From contig JBFKQC010000007.1 in the NCBI GenBank assembly GCA_041627895.1, positions 18,165 through 82,164 on the forward strand: 64,000 bases of DNA. The letters run 5' to 3'. The notes under the pieces were generated by a model, which saw only the letters and a list, made by a program, of their open reading frames with translations, was not told where the DNA came from and did not search any database. This document shows, piece by piece, positions 50,731-59,046 of this stretch. The translations under genes were made by a program, and so were the position numbers. Source of the DNA: JBFKQC01 sp041627895 (lineage in GTDB: Bacteria > Pseudomonadota > Alphaproteobacteria > Rhodobacterales > Rhodobacteraceae). Numbering within the stretch: the stretch's first letter is position 1; every line of letters begins with the position of its first letter.

Positions 50731-52014
50731 ATGAAACTGAAACTGGCAACCATGGCCCTGGCCGGCGTGATGGCGGCAGGTCCGGTGATGGCGGACCTGG
50801 TGTTCCCGTCGCTGTCCTACCGCACGGGGCCGTTTGCAGCGGGCGGCATACCCTTCGCCGACGGCTATGCCGACTATTTCACGCTTCTGAACGAACGCGA
50901 CGGCGGCATCGCCGGCGTGCCGGCGCGCGTCGTGGAATGCGAGACCGGGTACAACACCGAGAAGGGCGTCGAGTGCTACGAGTCGACCAAGGGCGAAGGC
51001 TCGCTGGTCTACCAGCCGCTTTCGACCGGCATCACGTATCAGTTGATCCCGAAGGCCAGCGCCGACGGCATTCCGGTGCACTCGATGGGCTACGGGCGAA
51101 CCTCGGCGTCGAACGGCAAGGTATTCGAGTGGGTCTTCAACTATCCCACGAACTACTGGAACGGCGCTTCGATCGCGGTCAAGCACATCCTCAACGAGAA
51201 CGCCGGCGACGTCGCTGGCAAGAAGATCGCGCTTCTGTACCACAACTCGGCCTACGGCAAGGAACCGATCCGCACGCTCGAAGAGCTGTCGGGCAAGCAT
51301 GGCTACGAATTGTTGCTTCTGCCCGTGGACAGCCCGGGTCAGGAGCAGAAGTCGCAGTGGCTGCAAATCCGCCGCGAGCGCCCGGACTACGTGCTGTTCT
51401 GGGGCTGGGGCGTGATGAACCAGGTGGCGGTTCAGGAAGCAGCCAACATCCGCTATCCGATGAACAACTTCATCGGGATCTGGTGGTCGGGCTCTGAAAA
51501 CGACGTCTTGCCGGCCGGCGATGGCGCCGACGGATACCGGGCGCTGCAGTTCCACAATCTCGGGACCGACTTTCCGCTGTTCGACGACATCCAGAAATAC
51601 GTCGTGGATGCCGGCAAGGCCGCCGGTGCCGGCGACCAGATCGGCACCGTGCTCTATAACCGCGGGCTCTATGCCGCGATGCTGGCGGCAGAGGCGGCCC
51701 GCAAGGCGCAGGAAATCCATGGCGTGGCCGAAATCACGTCGGCGATGATGCGCGACGGCATGGAGGCGCTGGAGATCACCGAGGCGCGGATGGCCGAAAT
51801 CGGATTGCCCAACTTCGGGCCGACCTTCTCGGTGAGCTGCGAAAACCATGGCGGCCAGGGCCCCGCGGCGATTTCGGAATGGGACGCCGACACCAAGACC
51901 TGGACGCTGGTCTCGGATTTCATGGACCCCGATACCGAGGTCGTGAACGCCCTGATCATGGAAGACTCGATGGCCTATGCCAGCGAGAACAACATCGCCG
52001 AGCGCTGCAACTGA
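50731..52014 (+). CDS. ABC transporter periplasmic substrate-binding protein, Leu/Ile/Val-type fold
   Basis: The 427-residue protein has a signal peptide (KLKLATMALAGVMAAGPVMA) after a strong AAGGGAGGAAG site. The mature part reads FPSLSYRTGPFAAGGIPFAD, GYADYFTLLNERDGGIAGVP, YGRTSASNGKVFEWVFNYPT and KKIALLYHNSAYGKEPIRTL, the type I periplasmic-binding fold of the LivJ class. The aromatic-rich binding region (FWGWGVMNQVAV, NFIGIWWSGSEND) suggests a ligand other than plain leucine. A very stable hairpin follows the gene. Confidence 0.9.
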   Translation: MKLKLATMALAGVMAAGPVMADLVFPSLSYRTGPFAAGGIPFADGYADYFTLLNERDGGIAGVPARVVECETGYNTEKGVECYESTKGEGSLVYQPLSTGITYQLIPKASADGIPVHSMGYGRTSASNGKVFEWVFNYPTNYWNGASIAVKHILNENAGDVAGKKIALLYHNSAYGKEPIRTLEELSGKHGYELLLLPVDSPGQEQKSQWLQIRRERPDYVLFWGWGVMNQVAVQEAANIRYPMNNFIGIWWSGSENDVLPAGDGADGYRALQFHNLGTDFPLFDDIQKYVVDAGKAAGAGDQIGTVLYNRGLYAAMLAAEAARKAQEIHGVAEITSAMMRDGMEALEITEARMAEIGLPNFGPTFSVSCENHGGQGPAAISEWDADTKTWTLVSDFMDPDTEVVNALIMEDSMAYASENNIAERCN

Positions 52015-52023
52015 CATGACTCT

Positions 52024-52056
52024 GCCCCGGCCGCGGCGAATGCCCGCGGCCGGGGC
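52024..52056. promoter_or_regulatory. Very stable intercistronic hairpin 4
   Basis: GCCCCGGCCGCGG and CCGCGGCCGGGGC form a perfect 13-bp stem with a 7-base loop, 9 bp after the binding-protein stop codon. No T-run follows, so it is better read as an mRNA 3'-end stabiliser or partial terminator that raises binding-protein output over the last ATPase gene. Confidence 0.7.
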
Positions 52057-52086
52057 GCTGCAACAATTCCGACGAGAAGAAGCCCC

Positions 52087-52905
52087 ATGCCCGACGCCGG
52101 CAAGACCCAGGAAACGCTTCTGGAAGTCAACAACATCGAGGTGATCTACAACCACGTGATCCTGGTGCTGAAGGGCGTCAGCCTGCACGTGCCCAAGGGC
52201 GGCATCACCGCGCTTCTGGGGGGCAACGGCGCGGGCAAGACCACGACGCTGAAGGCGATCTCGAACCTGCTGCATTCCGAACGCGGCGAGGTCACCAAGG
52301 GCACGATCACCTATCGCGGCGAGAACGTCGCGCACACCGACCCCGCGGCGATGGTCAAGCGGGGCGTGATCCAGGTGATGGAGGGGCGGCACTGTTTCGA
52401 GCACCTGACGGTCGAGGAGAACCTCCTGACCGGCGCCTACACACGGTCGGGCGCGGGGGTGCAGGCCGATCTCGACCTGGTGTATTCCTATTTCCCGCGG
52501 CTCAAGGAACGGCGGCGCAGCCAGGCCGGATACACCTCGGGCGGCGAGCAGCAGATGACCGCGATCGGGCGCGCGCTGATGAGCCGGCCGGAGACGATCC
52601 TCCTGGACGAGCCGTCGATGGGGCTTGCGCCCCAGCTTGTCGAGGAGATCTTCGGCATCGTGAAGAACCTCAACGAGAATGAGGGCGTGTCGTTCCTGCT
52701 GGCCGAGCAGAATACCAACGTGGCGCTGCGGTTCGCGCATTACGGCTATATCCTGGAAAGCGGCCGCGTGGTGATGGACGGCCCCGCGGACGACCTGCGC
52801 GAGAACCCGGACGTCAAGGAATTCTACCTCGGTCTCTCGGAAGAGGGACGCAAGAGCTATCGCGACGTCCGCAGCTACCGCCGCCGCAAGCGCTGGCTGA
52901 GCTGA
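52087..52905 (+). CDS. livF: ABC transporter ATPase, LivF-type
   Basis: The 272-residue subunit has Walker A LGGNGAGKTTTLKAISNLL, the LivF-type signature YTSGGEQQMTAIGRALMSRP, Walker B TILLDEPSMGLAPQLVEEIF, and LLAEQNTNVALRFAHYGYIL. It is the second ATPase of the importer and the last gene of the operon. The C-terminal 25 residues (SYRDVRSYRRRKRWLS) are basic. Confidence 0.93.
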   Translation: MPDAGKTQETLLEVNNIEVIYNHVILVLKGVSLHVPKGGITALLGGNGAGKTTTLKAISNLLHSERGEVTKGTITYRGENVAHTDPAAMVKRGVIQVMEGRHCFEHLTVEENLLTGAYTRSGAGVQADLDLVYSYFPRLKERRRSQAGYTSGGEQQMTAIGRALMSRPETILLDEPSMGLAPQLVEEIFGIVKNLNENEGVSFLLAEQNTNVALRFAHYGYILESGRVVMDGPADDLRENPDVKEFYLGLSEEGRKSYRDVRSYRRRKRWLS

Positions 52906-53033
52906 GGCCGGCAAACGGTGCCGCTTCGCGGCGAATGTCTTCCCCATCCTCGCCTCCGGCTCCGGATGGGCGGCTCCAGCGGCGCATGATCGCGCCGAAT
53001 TCGACCGGTGCCCTGGCGGCGAGGGATCGGAAT

Positions 53034-53061
53034 TGCCCCCGGAGATGGCGCACCGGGGGCA
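53034..53061. terminator. Hairpin between livF-type gene and creatininase-like gene
   Basis: TGCCCCCGG and CCGGGGGCA form a perfect 9-bp stem with a 10-base loop, in the gap between the convergent operon ends. Confidence 0.55.
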
Positions 53062-53106
53062 GGGCGGACGGCACGTAAGCGCGGCCCCGGTCCGTTGGAT
53101 TCGGGA

Positions 53107-53844
53107 CTAGCGCAGGACCTTGCGCAAATGCGCGAGGATCAGGTCGCGACCCACTTCGCCGGTCGACTGCGATGCCGCCGCCGCGCTTTCGGTGTACCAT
53201 GGCCCGTCTTCCAGACGGTCCATCTCGACCGCATCGGGACACAGCGCCAGCAGGAGCGAGGTCTCGCCCTCGCCGGCATGGTCGAAGGGGTATTCCGCGA
53301 TGATCTCGGGCGTCATCAGCGGGTGGCCCTTGATCCAGTTGAACGGGTCGTCGCCGGTTTCGTGCTGTGCGTAGTAATCCGCCATTCCGGGCGCTCCCCA
53401 CCAGCCTTCGCCGCGGGTCTCTTCGAGATAGGCGAAGATCGCCTGCCGCGCGCCGAACCTGAAGGCCAGGTCGGTGGGCATTCCGGCGGCGAAGTTCTCG
53501 GTCTGGTGATGCACCACGAAATGGATGTTGCGGAAGCCGATCTTCAGAAGCGAGGTGAAGAGGTCCTGCGCGAAGGGATAAAGCCGCGCGCCGTCGACCT
53601 GCACGGTGCCGGTGCCCTCGGGCCCTGCCACCGCATAGCTTGCCGCGCCGTAGTGGAAGGGCGGCAACAGCACGAGGTCCAGATCGTGCTCGAGCTCTTC
53701 CAGCAGGCGCACGACGACCAGCGTGTCGAGCCCGACGGCCAGATGCTCGCCGTGATATTCCAGCACGCCGAGCGGCAGCACCACCGGGAGGTTCCGCGCG
53801 ATGGCGTCGCGAATCTGGTGTGGGGCCATCAGTTCATAGCGCAT
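53107..53844 (-). CDS. Creatininase-family amidohydrolase
   Basis: The 245-residue protein starts MRYELMAPHQIRDAIARNLP. The metal-binding motif is PLGVLEYHGEHLAVGLDTLV, with Glu, His and Asp ligands; PPFHYGAASYAVAGPEGTGT and PFDHAGEGETSLLLAL are further family features. Members hydrolyse creatinine or other cyclic or linear amides; the substrate here is open. Its start overlaps the SDR gene by 11 bp, so the two form a translationally coupled pair. Confidence 0.88.
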   Translation of the reverse strand: MRYELMAPHQIRDAIARNLPVVLPLGVLEYHGEHLAVGLDTLVVVRLLEELEHDLDLVLLPPFHYGAASYAVAGPEGTGTVQVDGARLYPFAQDLFTSLLKIGFRNIHFVVHHQTENFAAGMPTDLAFRFGARQAIFAYLEETRGEGWWGAPGMADYYAQHETGDDPFNWIKGHPLMTPEIIAEYPFDHAGEGETSLLLALCPDAVEMDRLEDGPWYTESAAAASQSTGEVGRDLILAHLRKVLR

Positions 53845-54589
53845 CTGCCTGCCCCCCGGTGATCGCGCGGTCGAGATGGGTATAGCCGCCATCGGGAAAG
53901 AGCCACTGCCCGGTGGTGTGGCTGGCCCGGTCCGACAGCAGGAACAGTACCGTCGCGGCGATCTCGTCCGGTTCGGTGAAGCGCTGCCCGAGCGGCACGC
54001 GCCCGAGGATGCGCCTGCGCGCGGCGGCGGGATCGTCGAAGCCGTCGAGCCAGGCCTCGTAGAGCGGCGTGCGCACCTCGGCGGGCACCACGGCGTTGAC
54101 GCGGATGCCGTCGCGGGCCAGGTCCGCCGCCCATTCGCGGGTCAGCGCCAGCACCCCGCCCTTGGCCGCGGCATAGGCCGATGTGCCGCCCTGGCCGGTC
54201 AGCGCGACCTTGGAGGCGATGTTGACGATGCAGCCGCGGCTATTGCGCAAGGCGTCGAGGCAGAGATGCGCGAGCGTGTAGACCTGCACCAGATTGCCGT
54301 CGAGCGAGGCGCGGAACGCGTCCGGCCCGGCACCCAGCCCCACCCGGTCGTTGCGCCCGGCATTGTTGACCAGCGCGTCGATCCGGCCATGCCGGCGAAG
54401 CACCTCGTCCACCGCGGCGCGGCAGGCCGCGTCATCGGCCAGTTCCAGCGCTATGCCGTCCGCGCCGGCGTTGCGGTCGAGATTCACCGCAAGCGCGCGC
54501 TCTTCGCCGAGCGAAGCGCAGATCGCCGCACCGATTCCCGAGGACCCGCCCGTGACGACGACGACCCTGTCCTTCAGCCCAAGCTCCAT
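53834..54589 (-). CDS. Short-chain dehydrogenase/reductase
   Basis: The 251-residue SDR has the cofactor motif VVVTGGSSGIGAAICASLGE, the NNAG motif ALVNNAGRNDRVG, and the catalytic Ser and YxxxK in NIASKVALTGQGGTSAYAAA KGG. Asp in VNLDRNAG after strand 2 suggests preference for NAD(H). WAADLARDGIRVNAVVPAEV and the C-terminal GQWLFPDGGYTHLDRA are typical. It is coupled to the creatininase-like gene, so both may serve one degradative route. Substrate unknown. Confidence 0.9.
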   Translation of the reverse strand: MELGLKDRVVVVTGGSSGIGAAICASLGEERALAVNLDRNAGADGIALELADDAACRAAVDEVLRRHGRIDALVNNAGRNDRVGLGAGPDAFRASLDGNLVQVYTLAHLCLDALRNSRGCIVNIASKVALTGQGGTSAYAAAKGGVLALTREWAADLARDGIRVNAVVPAEVRTPLYEAWLDGFDDPAAARRRILGRVPLGQRFTEPDEIAATVLFLLSDRASHTTGQWLFPDGGYTHLDRAITGGQADAL

Positions 54590-54649
54590 GCCGCGCCCTC
54601 CCGGTCCGAGGATAGCCCTGCGGCCTGCCCCGGTCCACGGCGCCGCGGG

Positions 54650-55501
54650 TCAGTCCCCGGTCGCCGCCTCGGCCTTCATCTCGTCGATCCGCTCCAGCGC
54701 CTCGGCGCGGGTGTTGCGGATGTTCGGGCGAAAGCCCTGGGTCTCTGCCCGCAGGCGGATGTCGGCCTCGGTCTCGGACCCGGCCTCGTAGCGCACGGTC
54801 CCGAGCGAGCCGCCGATGTTCAGTTCCTTGCCGCGCTTGGCCCACTGCACCCAGGCCGCCGGATCGATGTGGCAATTGTTGTAGTTGATCAGGAAGTACC
54901 AGCGCCGGCCCGTCGCCTGAATCCGCGCTTGCAGGTGGTCGATCAGATCGTCCACGTCGCGGCTGTGATGCAGCTTGAGCCCCGACAGGTCGACCTCCAT
55001 GATCCGGGCGTCCTCGTCGAAAGCCACCCGCGCCGCGAAGTCGTCGCTCGTATAGGTCGGCTCATGTACGATCTTGTGAACGCGCTTGGACGGCAGCGAG
55101 CGAAGCCGCGCGACGGCGCCGTCGCGGTCGGCGAAAAGGTTGGCGTCGAAGTTCTCGGTTCCGGCGGCGCGCTCGATCTGGCGGCGGGTCTCGTCCGAGG
55201 CGTCGAACCGGACCGAGCCCATCGAATGCGCCATGTTCAGCGTCTTGCCCCGGCGCGAGAAGGCGAACCAGGCATCGGGGTCGATGCGGCTGCGGGAATA
55301 GTTGACGAGGAAGAACCACAGATCCTCGCCGGTGTCGGCGATGCGTTCCTCCAGCCGGTCGTAGAACATGTTGACTTCGGCGCTGGTCGCGAGGTGCAGG
55401 TCGGAGAAATCCGCCTCCATGATCTGCAGGTCGTCGTGAAAGGCGATCCGCCGGTCGATCTCGGCAGTCGTCAGCGTCGGGCGCGTATCAGCCTCGCTCA
55501 T
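54650..55501 (-). CDS. Protein built from two copies of one unrecognised domain
   Basis: The 283-residue protein contains an internal duplication of about 85 residues. Copy 1 (near residue 20) reads AFHDDLQIMEADFSDLHLAT, LWFFLVNYSRSRIDPDAWFA and GKTLNMAHSMGSVRFD. Copy 2 (near residue 160) reads AFDEDARIMEVDLSGLKLHH, WYFLINYNNCHIDPAAWVQW and GKELNIGGSLGTVRYE. The order strand-helix-strand-W-strand recalls a STAS-like or similar alpha/beta fold, but I do not recognise a family. No signal peptide or helix for membranes. It is divergent from the PaaK-like ligase gene across a 156-bp promoter region. Confidence 0.7.
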   Translation of the reverse strand: MSEADTRPTLTTAEIDRRIAFHDDLQIMEADFSDLHLATSAEVNMFYDRLEERIADTGEDLWFFLVNYSRSRIDPDAWFAFSRRGKTLNMAHSMGSVRFDASDETRRQIERAAGTENFDANLFADRDGAVARLRSLPSKRVHKIVHEPTYTSDDFAARVAFDEDARIMEVDLSGLKLHHSRDVDDLIDHLQARIQATGRRWYFLINYNNCHIDPAAWVQWAKRGKELNIGGSLGTVRYEAGSETEADIRLRAETQGFRPNIRNTRAEALERIDEMKAEAATGD

Positions 55502-55580
55502 TTGCAGGTTCCGTCCCCTGGTTGTGACAGATTCGAATTCTCGCGCGATTTCCGGGGCTGGGCTATGACATCGGTCAAAG

Positions 55581-55596
55581 GTATACAATTGTCTAC
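55581..55596. promoter_or_regulatory. Operator-like palindrome in a divergent promoter region
   Basis: GTATACAATTGTCTAC is a 16-bp near-palindrome (14 of 16 positions symmetric) centred on CAATTG, AT-rich in GC-rich DNA. It lies between the duplicated-domain gene and the ligase gene. GntR-type regulators of fatty-acid and related pathways bind sites of this kind. Confidence 0.45.
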
Positions 55597-55657
55597 AATG
55601 TCGCGGCGGAATTCCGCCGCACCGGCCCCGACGGCCGTCTGAAGGAAGGTTCGGCCC

Positions 55658-56881
55658 ATGACACGCCATTTCGACGAACTGGAAACCCGCAGCGCCGACC
55701 GGCGCGCCGCCGACCTGGCGCGCGACCTGCCGCGCCAGGTCGCCAATGCAAAGGCAAAGGCCACGTCGCTGGCCGCGCTGTTGCGGGATGTCGACCCGTC
55801 CGACGTGACCGGCCGCGCGGCGCTGGCGTCTCTGCCGGTGATCCGCAAGGCGGAACTTGGCGCCGCGCAAAAGGAAAACCCGCCCTTCGGCGGCTTTACG
55901 ACGCGCGGTGTGACGACCTTTGCCCATGTCTTCCAGTCGCCCGGCCCGATCTACGAGCCCGGGCACCTTGGCGACGACTGGTACCGGATGGGCCGGTTCC
56001 TGGCGGCGATCGGGATCGGCGAAGGCGACATCGTGCAGAATTGCTTCAGCTATCACATGACGCCCGCCGGCATGATGTTCGAAAGCGGCGCACGGGCGGT
56101 CGGCGCCACCGTCTTTCCGGCCGGGACCGGGCACACAGAGTTGCAGGCGCGGGCGGCGCGTGACATCGGCATCACCGCCTATGCCGGCACCCCGGACTAC
56201 CTGAAAGTGATTCTCGACAGGGCGGAAAAGCTGGGCCTGGCGCTGAAGATCACCAAGGCCGCGGTGGGCGGGGGCGCGCTGTTTCCGTCGCTCCGGCAGG
56301 AATATGCCGACCGCGGCATCCTCTGCCTGCAGCTCTACGGCACCGCCGATCTGGGCAACATCGCCTATGAAAGCCCGGCGATCGAGGGGATGATCGTCGA
56401 CGAGGGCGTGATCGTCGAGATCGTGCGGCCCGGCACCGGCGACCCGGTGCCGGACGGCGAGGTGGGAGAGGTCGTGGTGACGACGCTGAACCCGGACTAC
56501 CCGCTGATTCGCTTCGCCACTGGGGACCTTTCGGCGATTCTCCCCGGCCAATCGCCCTGCGGACGCACCAACATGCGCATCAAGGGATGGATGGGCCGGG
56601 CCGACCAGACAACCAAGGTCAAGGGTATGTTCGTGCGCCCCGAACAGGTCGCCGCCTTCGTCGCGCGGCATCCCGATATCGCCCGCGCGCGCGTGGTCGT
56701 CACCCGTGCGGGCGAGCAGGACGCGATGCGCGTGCTAGTCGAGACCGACGCCACCGATCCGGCGCCCTACGCCGCCTCGGTCGCGGCGGTGATGAAGCTC
56801 AGGGGCGAGGTCGAGCTTGTCGCTCGGGGCAGCTTGCCCAATGATGGAAAGGTCATTGACGACCAGCGGGTCTACGACTGA
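55658..56881 (+). CDS. Phenylacetate-CoA ligase-like AMP-binding enzyme
   Basis: The 407-residue protein resembles PaaK: SLPVIRKAELGAAQKENPPF at the N-terminus, GTGHTELQARAARDIGITAY, an LYGTADLGNIAYESPAIEGM segment in the place of the adenylation motif, and the C-terminal TTLNPDYPLIRFATGDLSAI with GRADQTTKVKGMFVRPEQVA. The P-loop region is replaced by VFQSPGPIYEPG, lacking the usual SSGTTG-type Ser/Thr/Gly run, so catalysis may differ. The substrate is probably an aromatic or short carboxylic acid. Confidence 0.85.
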   Translation: MTRHFDELETRSADRRAADLARDLPRQVANAKAKATSLAALLRDVDPSDVTGRAALASLPVIRKAELGAAQKENPPFGGFTTRGVTTFAHVFQSPGPIYEPGHLGDDWYRMGRFLAAIGIGEGDIVQNCFSYHMTPAGMMFESGARAVGATVFPAGTGHTELQARAARDIGITAYAGTPDYLKVILDRAEKLGLALKITKAAVGGGALFPSLRQEYADRGILCLQLYGTADLGNIAYESPAIEGMIVDEGVIVEIVRPGTGDPVPDGEVGEVVVTTLNPDYPLIRFATGDLSAILPGQSPCGRTNMRIKGWMGRADQTTKVKGMFVRPEQVAAFVARHPDIARARVVVTRAGEQDAMRVLVETDATDPAPYAASVAAVMKLRGEVELVARGSLPNDGKVIDDQRVYD

Positions 56882-56913
56882 CCCGCCGGGCGTTGCGCCT
56901 CAGGGGGGATGCG

Positions 56914-58548
56914 ATGAGACAGTTGTTTCTTGGTGCTGTGGCCGCCGCGGCCCTGCTGGCCGCGCCGCTTGTGGCCCGTGCCGGCGATGTCGCGCTGATC
57001 GTGGCGAACACGTTCTACGACCATCACCCGAACGCGCGCGAGAACCGGGCGCTTCTGAACCTGGTTCCCGACCTCGAGGCTGCGGGCTTCGAGGTTCTCG
57101 CCGTGCGGAACCTGCGTAGCGACGCGATCCGGGCCGAGCTGTCCGGTCTGGTCCCCAAGCTGCGGTCCGAGGGGCGAAAGCTTTTCATCCTCGGCGGGCA
57201 TTTCGTGCGCGACAGCCGGAACAGCTGGCTGCTGTTGTCGGATGCCGACCGGCCGGACGGGTTCGAGATCGGGCGCTACGGCCTTTCCATGGGCGAGATC
57301 CTCGACCTCGCCGCGGCCAACCCGGGCGAAGCGATCGTGGCCGTGGCCCCGTCCGAGGCCGAGGTGCAGCGTGCGTTCGGCATCGGGGACGGCTTCAAGG
57401 GCAACGACATCCCGCAAGGCGTGACGCTGCTGGCCGGGCCGCCGCAAGGTCTGTCCGACTACATCGCGCGAGAGGTGCTGCGGCCCGGCACCGTCCTGCG
57501 CGACACGGCCAGACGGCTGCCGGACGGCGTCACGCTGCGCGGCTTCCTGCCACGCAGCGCGCCGTTCCTGCCGGCGGGGCAGGCGCCGGCCGAGACCGAG
57601 CAGGCGTTCTGGCAGCGGGTACTGAACGCCAACACGGCAGATGCCTACGAGGATTACCTGGAACGCTACCCGAACGGCCGCTACGCCGCCGAGGCGCGGG
57701 CCCGCGCCGACGAACTCAGGCTGACGCCGCTCGACCGCGCGCGGCTCGGCGAAGAGGCGCTGGGGCTGAGCCGCGACCAGCGCCGGGCGATCCAGCGCAA
57801 CCTGACGCTGATCGGTTTCGACACGTTCGGCGTTGACGGCATCTTCGGCAACCGCACGCGCACGGCCGTGGCCAACTGGCAGCAGTCGATCGGCGTGCCG
57901 GTGTCCGGTTATCTGACCGCGAACCAGATCGCCCGGCTGGACGTGGCCGCCGCGGCGCGCGCCGAAGAGCTGCAACGCGAGGCCGAGGAACGTCGCCTGG
58001 CCGAAGAGCGCGCCGACCGGGCGTTCTGGAACCAGACCGGCGCCAGCGGCACCGAGGAGGGCCTGCGCGCCTATCTCTGGCGCTATCCCGACGGGCTCTA
58101 TTCGGCGCATGCCGAGGCGCGGCTGCGGGCCATCGAGCGCGAAAAGCGGCGCCTGGCCGAAGCCGAGGAGCGCGAGGCCTGGGACCGCGCGGTGATGGCG
58201 GGCACGCTCGAATCCTACCAGCGCTACCTGCAGGATTATCCGAGCGGCCGCTTCGTCGAAGAGGCCCGCGCCCGGGTCGCCAGCCTGTCCGAACCGGAAA
58301 CCCCGCCGGCGGTGGTCGCGGCCGCCAAGGCGGAAGAGGCGCGGCTCAATTTGAACGGCTTTACCCGCCAGCTGATCGAGGCGCATCTGGCCAAGCTGAA
58401 TTTCGAGCCCGGCCCGGCGGACGGCAACTTTACCGGCGAGACGCGCCGGGCGCTGAGACGGTTCCAGCGCGCCAACTCGCTGGACGTCACCGGCTTCGTC
58501 ACCCGACAGACGATCGTGCTGCTTCTGGCCTCGGCGGTCGAGAACTGA
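56914..58548 (+). CDS. Exported caspase-fold protein with two peptidoglycan-binding domains
   Basis: The 544-residue protein has a signal peptide (MRQLFLGAVAAAALLAAPLV ARAG). Residues 25-240 resemble a caspase-like (C14) fold: DVALIVANTFYDHHPNAREN, LVPDLEAAGFEVLAVRNLRS and the His in KLFILGGHFVRDSRNSWLLL. The strand that should carry the catalytic Cys reads AIVAVAPSEAEV, with no Cys, so it is probably a non-catalytic homologue. Two peptidoglycan-binding-1 domains follow (RNLTLIGFDTFGVDGIFGNR and AHLAKLNFEPGPADGNFTGE), separated by repeated helical units of the form AF/AWxxxxxxGTxExYxxYLxxYPxGRY. It should act in the periplasm at the cell wall. Confidence 0.8.
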   Translation: MRQLFLGAVAAAALLAAPLVARAGDVALIVANTFYDHHPNARENRALLNLVPDLEAAGFEVLAVRNLRSDAIRAELSGLVPKLRSEGRKLFILGGHFVRDSRNSWLLLSDADRPDGFEIGRYGLSMGEILDLAAANPGEAIVAVAPSEAEVQRAFGIGDGFKGNDIPQGVTLLAGPPQGLSDYIAREVLRPGTVLRDTARRLPDGVTLRGFLPRSAPFLPAGQAPAETEQAFWQRVLNANTADAYEDYLERYPNGRYAAEARARADELRLTPLDRARLGEEALGLSRDQRRAIQRNLTLIGFDTFGVDGIFGNRTRTAVANWQQSIGVPVSGYLTANQIARLDVAAAARAEELQREAEERRLAEERADRAFWNQTGASGTEEGLRAYLWRYPDGLYSAHAEARLRAIEREKRRLAEAEEREAWDRAVMAGTLESYQRYLQDYPSGRFVEEARARVASLSEPETPPAVVAAAKAEEARLNLNGFTRQLIEAHLAKLNFEPGPADGNFTGETRRALRRFQRANSLDVTGFVTRQTIVLLLASAVEN

Positions 58549-58570
58549 CGCCGCGGACGCCCGAAACGAC

Positions 58571-58597
58571 GAAGGCCGCCCCGCGGGGCGGCCTTTC
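58571..58597. terminator. Bidirectional hairpin terminator
   Basis: GAAGGCCGCCCC and GGGGCGGCCTTTC form a perfect stem of at least 12 bp, with A/T-rich outer bases on both sides. It serves the caspase-fold gene (+) and rpmJ (-). Confidence 0.75.
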
Positions 58598-58617
58598 GCC
58601 GGTCACGTCGTGACGGG

Positions 58618-58743
58618 TCAGCCCTGGCGGGCCTTGAACCGGCGCTGGGTCTTGTTGATCACGTAGACCCGGCCCTTGCGGCGCACGATCCGGCAGTCGC
58701 GGTGCCGGTTCTTCAGCGACCGAAGCGAGTTTCTGACCTTCAT
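58618..58743 (-). CDS. rpmJ: 50S ribosomal protein L36 (type B)
   Basis: The 41-residue product MKVRNSLRSLKNRHRDCRIV, then RRKGRVYVINKTQRRFKARQ G, is L36. Only one Cys remains, so this is the zinc-free (C-) form that many alphaproteobacteria carry. It is too short for usual gene cut-offs but fully conserved, and is encoded away from the main ribosomal operons, as usual for this type. Confidence 0.96.
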   Translation of the reverse strand: MKVRNSLRSLKNRHRDCRIVRRKGRVYVINKTQRRFKARQG

Positions 58744-58812
58744 CGGCCCTCTCCTCAATTCGCGACGCCGGCGGCGCCGTTTCGATTCCTTGCCCCCTGC
58801 CGGGGGCGGCGA

Positions 58813-58887
<75 letters not shown>

Positions 58888-59046
58888 GGTCCGACCGGCC
58901 CGCGCACCCCTGCGCCTCGTACAAACGAACAAGACGCGGGGCAGCGCCCGCGCCGGTCTGAGCGCGTATAAAAGGTTCGCGGGATCGGTTCAAGGCCTTT
59001 CGAAGCGGGGCGAAATGCGGCTATATTGCCGCGCAGAGGAGAGCAG

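Noticed and set aside
55561..55600. Sigma-70 promoter TGACAT / TATACA
   Set aside because: The boxes are only about 10 bp apart, too close for a -35/-10 pair; the TATACA part was kept only as an operator-like palindrome.
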